A DNA stretch of 7,545 bases, taken from an uncultured Clostridium sp. (GTDB taxonomy: Bacteria; Bacillota; Clostridia; Lachnospirales; Lachnospiraceae). Below, piece after piece: positions 6,025 to 7,545 of this stretch. The stretch spans positions 1 to 7,545 of the forward strand of contig CATWBR010000215.1 in NCBI GenBank assembly GCA_958349075.1, given 5' to 3'. A program made the position numbers and the translations under genes. How positions within the stretch are numbered: position 1 is the first letter of the stretch; every line of letters starts with the position of its first letter. The notes under the pieces were generated by a model, which saw only the letters and a list, made by a program, of their open reading frames with translations, made no database searches and was not told where the DNA came from.

Positions 6025-7275
6025 ATGAATGACAAAAAGAAGTCCCTGTTTCTCCGCGACTTCACCCTTGTGGTGATCGGCCAGATTATTTCTCTATTCG
6101 GCAATGCCATTCTCCGCTTTGCCCTGCCTCTGTATTTACTCAGGGAAACCGGCTCATCCTCCCTGTTCGGGGCGGTAACCGCCTGTTCCTTTATCCCGAT
6201 GATCCTTCTCTCCCTGGCAGGCGGCGTATTTGCCGACCGGATGAATAAGCGCAATATCATGGTAATACTGGACTTCTCGACCGCCCTCCTCGTTACCGTC
6301 TTTTACCTGATGATTGGAAAACTCCCCGTCGTTCCGTTGATGATCGTCTGCCTGATGGCCCTTTACGGAATCTCCGGCGCTTACCAGCCTGCCGTCCAGG
6401 CCAGTATTCCTCTCCTGGTACTGCCGGGACAGATTATGCAGGCCAACGCCGTCATCAACATGGTCAGTACGCTGGCCGGACTTCTGGGTCCTGTCATAGG
6501 AGGGCTTTTATTCGGCACCTGGGGGCTCTTTCCCATCCTGTCGATCAGCATCCTCTGTTTCGTCGCTTCGGCCGTCATGGAAATCTTTATCCGGATTCCC
6601 CACGAGAAACGGAAAACAGAATCAGGAATTATTTCCGTCGTCAAAAGCGATTTGAAGGAAAGTTTTCTTTATATAAAAAATGAAAAACCGGTTTTACTCT
6701 CCGTCGTCACGATTCTGGCCCTGTTTAACCTGGTCCTTTCCGCAGCCATGATCGTGGGAATTCCCGTGATTGTCATCAATATTCTTAAAATGAGCGACGC
6801 CGCCCTCGGCGTTACCCAGGGAGCCCTTGGTTTCGGCGGGCTGGCCGGAGGAGTGCTTGGAGGAATTCTTTCCGAACGCCTGAAGCTCAGAAACTGCCAT
6901 CTGCTGCTGACTCTCTGCTCTTTTGCAGCCGCCTGTATGGGAGTCTCGCTTCTGCCCATTTTCTCCCCGATGACGGGCTATCTGACCATCACCGTAATGA
7001 GCTTCCTCGCTATGGCGGCCTCGACCGTGTTTCTGATCCAGATATGTTCCGCCGTACAGCTTCAGTCGCCTCCCCATCTTCTGGGCAAGATTATGGCTGC
7101 CCTGATGGCTGTCTCGGGCTGTTCGCAGCCCTTAGGCCAGGCTCTGTACGGAATTCTTTTCGACCGCTTTGCAAATGTATCCTTCCTGGTGATGTTTGGA
7201 GCGGCAGCGCTGTCACTCGTCATCTCACTCTATTCCAGAAAAATCTTTCTTAAATTGGAACTGGACGCAAATTAA
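6025..7275 (+). CDS. MFS efflux permease (MFS_3 / Mef-EntS-like group)
   Basis: 416 residues, a usual length for 12-helix MFS pumps. Hydrophobic segments fill most of the protein, with a charged central loop near 190-222 (IPHEKRKTES) separating the two six-helix halves. The conserved loop after helix 2 is clear: GGVFADRMNKR at 66-76, matching MFS motif A. A glycine/proline run, GPVIGG (155-160), resembles motif C of drug antiporters. The ATG at 6025 follows AAAGGAG (6008-6014) with 10 bp spacing. The protein acts in the cytoplasmic membrane as a proton-driven exporter by family analogy; candidate cargoes are macrolide-like drugs, other toxic compounds or a siderophore (EntS group), which the sequence cannot separate. 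Control by the adjacent TetR protein is indicated by the shared palindrome. Confidence 0.92.
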   Translation: MNDKKKSLFLRDFTLVVIGQIISLFGNAILRFALPLYLLRETGSSSLFGAVTACSFIPMILLSLAGGVFADRMNKRNIMVILDFSTALLVTVFYLMIGKLPVVPLMIVCLMALYGISGAYQPAVQASIPLLVLPGQIMQANAVINMVSTLAGLLGPVIGGLLFGTWGLFPILSISILCFVASAVMEIFIRIPHEKRKTESGIISVVKSDLKESFLYIKNEKPVLLSVVTILALFNLVLSAAMIVGIPVIVINILKMSDAALGVTQGALGFGGLAGGVLGGILSERLKLRNCHLLLTLCSFAAACMGVSLLPIFSPMTGYLTITVMSFLAMAASTVFLIQICSAVQLQSPPHLLGKIMAALMAVSGCSQPLGQALYGILFDRFANVSFLVMFGAAALSLVISLYSRKIFLKLELDAN

Positions 7276-7342
7276 AACCGGACTTTTTGGCAGACGCAGA
7301 ATCCATAATTATATGATCGGAGAGTCCTGAAAACCGGACTTT
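7274..7342 (+). repeat. Two direct copies of AAAACCGGACTTT after the MFS gene
   Basis: AAAACCGGACTTT occurs at 7274-7286, overlapping the MFS stop codon, and at 7330-7342, a period of 56 bp. The second copy forms the 5' side of the terminator-like hairpin below. It may be a local duplication of a terminator arm. Confidence 0.6.
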
Positions 7343-7354
7343 CCGGCCATTTTT
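7330..7354 (+). terminator. Candidate intrinsic terminator of the MFS gene
   Basis: CCGGA (7334-7338), loop CTT, TCCGG (7342-7346), then CCA and five T (7350-7354). Four A before the left arm could pair with the T-run across the CCA bulge. The stem is short, so the strength is moderate. Confidence 0.5.
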
Positions 7355-7406
7355 CAACGAAAATTAAAAAACTGCATTAAAATACCATTTAAACCGCTGA
7401 TAAATC

Positions 7407-7435
7407 TTGACAAACCTGATTTTGCGTGCTATATT
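7407..7435 (+). promoter_or_regulatory. Near-consensus sigma-A promoter for a gene beyond the window
   Basis: TTGACA (7407-7412, perfect) - 17 bp - TATATT (7430-7435, 5 of 6), in very AT-rich DNA. The predicted start is near 7442. No open reading frame or ribosome binding site follows within the remaining 100 bases, so the transcript has a leader of at least that length or is a small RNA. Confidence 0.8.
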
Positions 7436-7463
7436 GAACTAGTATTTTTCATAAAGCTTAGAT

Positions 7464-7521
7464 TTCACATATTTGTTGTAAATCGGTTTGTTGATTTACA
7501 AGGATATGTGAATTTTGTTTT
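7464..7521 (+). promoter_or_regulatory. Two-part leader hairpin with T-rich tail (attenuator, terminator or operator)
   Basis: The outer arms TTCACATAT (7464-7472) and ATATGTGAA (7504-7512) pair over 9 bp. The inner arms TTGTAAATC (7476-7484) and GATTTACAA (7493-7501) pair over 9 bp, with an 8-base loop. A 3x2 internal loop separates them. TTTTGTTTT follows directly (7513-7521), as in an intrinsic terminator. The hairpin starts about 20 bases after the predicted transcription start. The inner repeat alone could instead be a protein operator. I do not recognise it as a known riboswitch, T-box or ribosomal leader. Confidence 0.6.
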
Positions 7522-7545
7522 ATAAAGAAATATAAAAATTTTAAC

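Noticed and set aside
7500..7545. Possible short coding region at the right edge
   Set aside because: ATG at 7506 is followed at once by TGA, GTG at 7508 stops after four codons, and no ribosome site is visible before the end.

Overview
The window looks like chromosomal DNA of a moderately GC-rich member of the Firmicutes, most likely a clostridium of Lachnospiraceae type. This is inferred from the strong purine-rich ribosome binding sites, several near-consensus sigma-A promoters, short intrinsic terminators and the protein families present; no rRNA or other taxonomic marker is present. Genes are closely packed on both strands. There is no tRNA, CRISPR array, transposase or insertion sequence.

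Left half, minus strand (reading right to left from 4249): an AraC-family regulator with its own strong promoter, followed by two half-size ABC transporter genes, each a membrane domain fused to an ATPase domain. The two ABC genes overlap by 8 bp and are translationally coupled; the second runs off the left edge of the window just after its Q-loop. The layout, one AraC regulator followed by a heterodimeric ABC pair, resembles siderophore/metallophore import loci of the YbtPQ / IrtAB type with a YbtA/PchR-like activator. The gap between regulator and transporter holds a tandem direct repeat with a 21 bp period (a likely AraC-protein site), a plausible promoter overlapping it, and a 13 bp inverted repeat followed by T7 that looks like an intrinsic terminator.

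Middle, plus strand: a divergent sigma-A promoter at 4324-4352 drives a small class I SAM-dependent methyltransferase of unknown substrate (4451-5086).

Right half, plus strand: a TetR-family repressor (5203-5865) and an MFS efflux permease (6025-7275), each preceded by nearly the same 13 bp palindrome, ACC(A/G)ACGGTCGGT. This reads as an autoregulated repressor that also controls the pump next to it. A terminator separates the two genes.

Right edge: after the MFS gene the GC content falls to about 24% (hand count, 7361-7545). This stretch has a near-perfect promoter and a long two-part hairpin with a T-rich tail but no coding region, so it is probably the leader of a gene that starts beyond the window. 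The least explained signals are this leader hairpin and the operator/terminator arrangement upstream of the ABC pair. I see no clearly new multi-gene system; the genes belong to known families.
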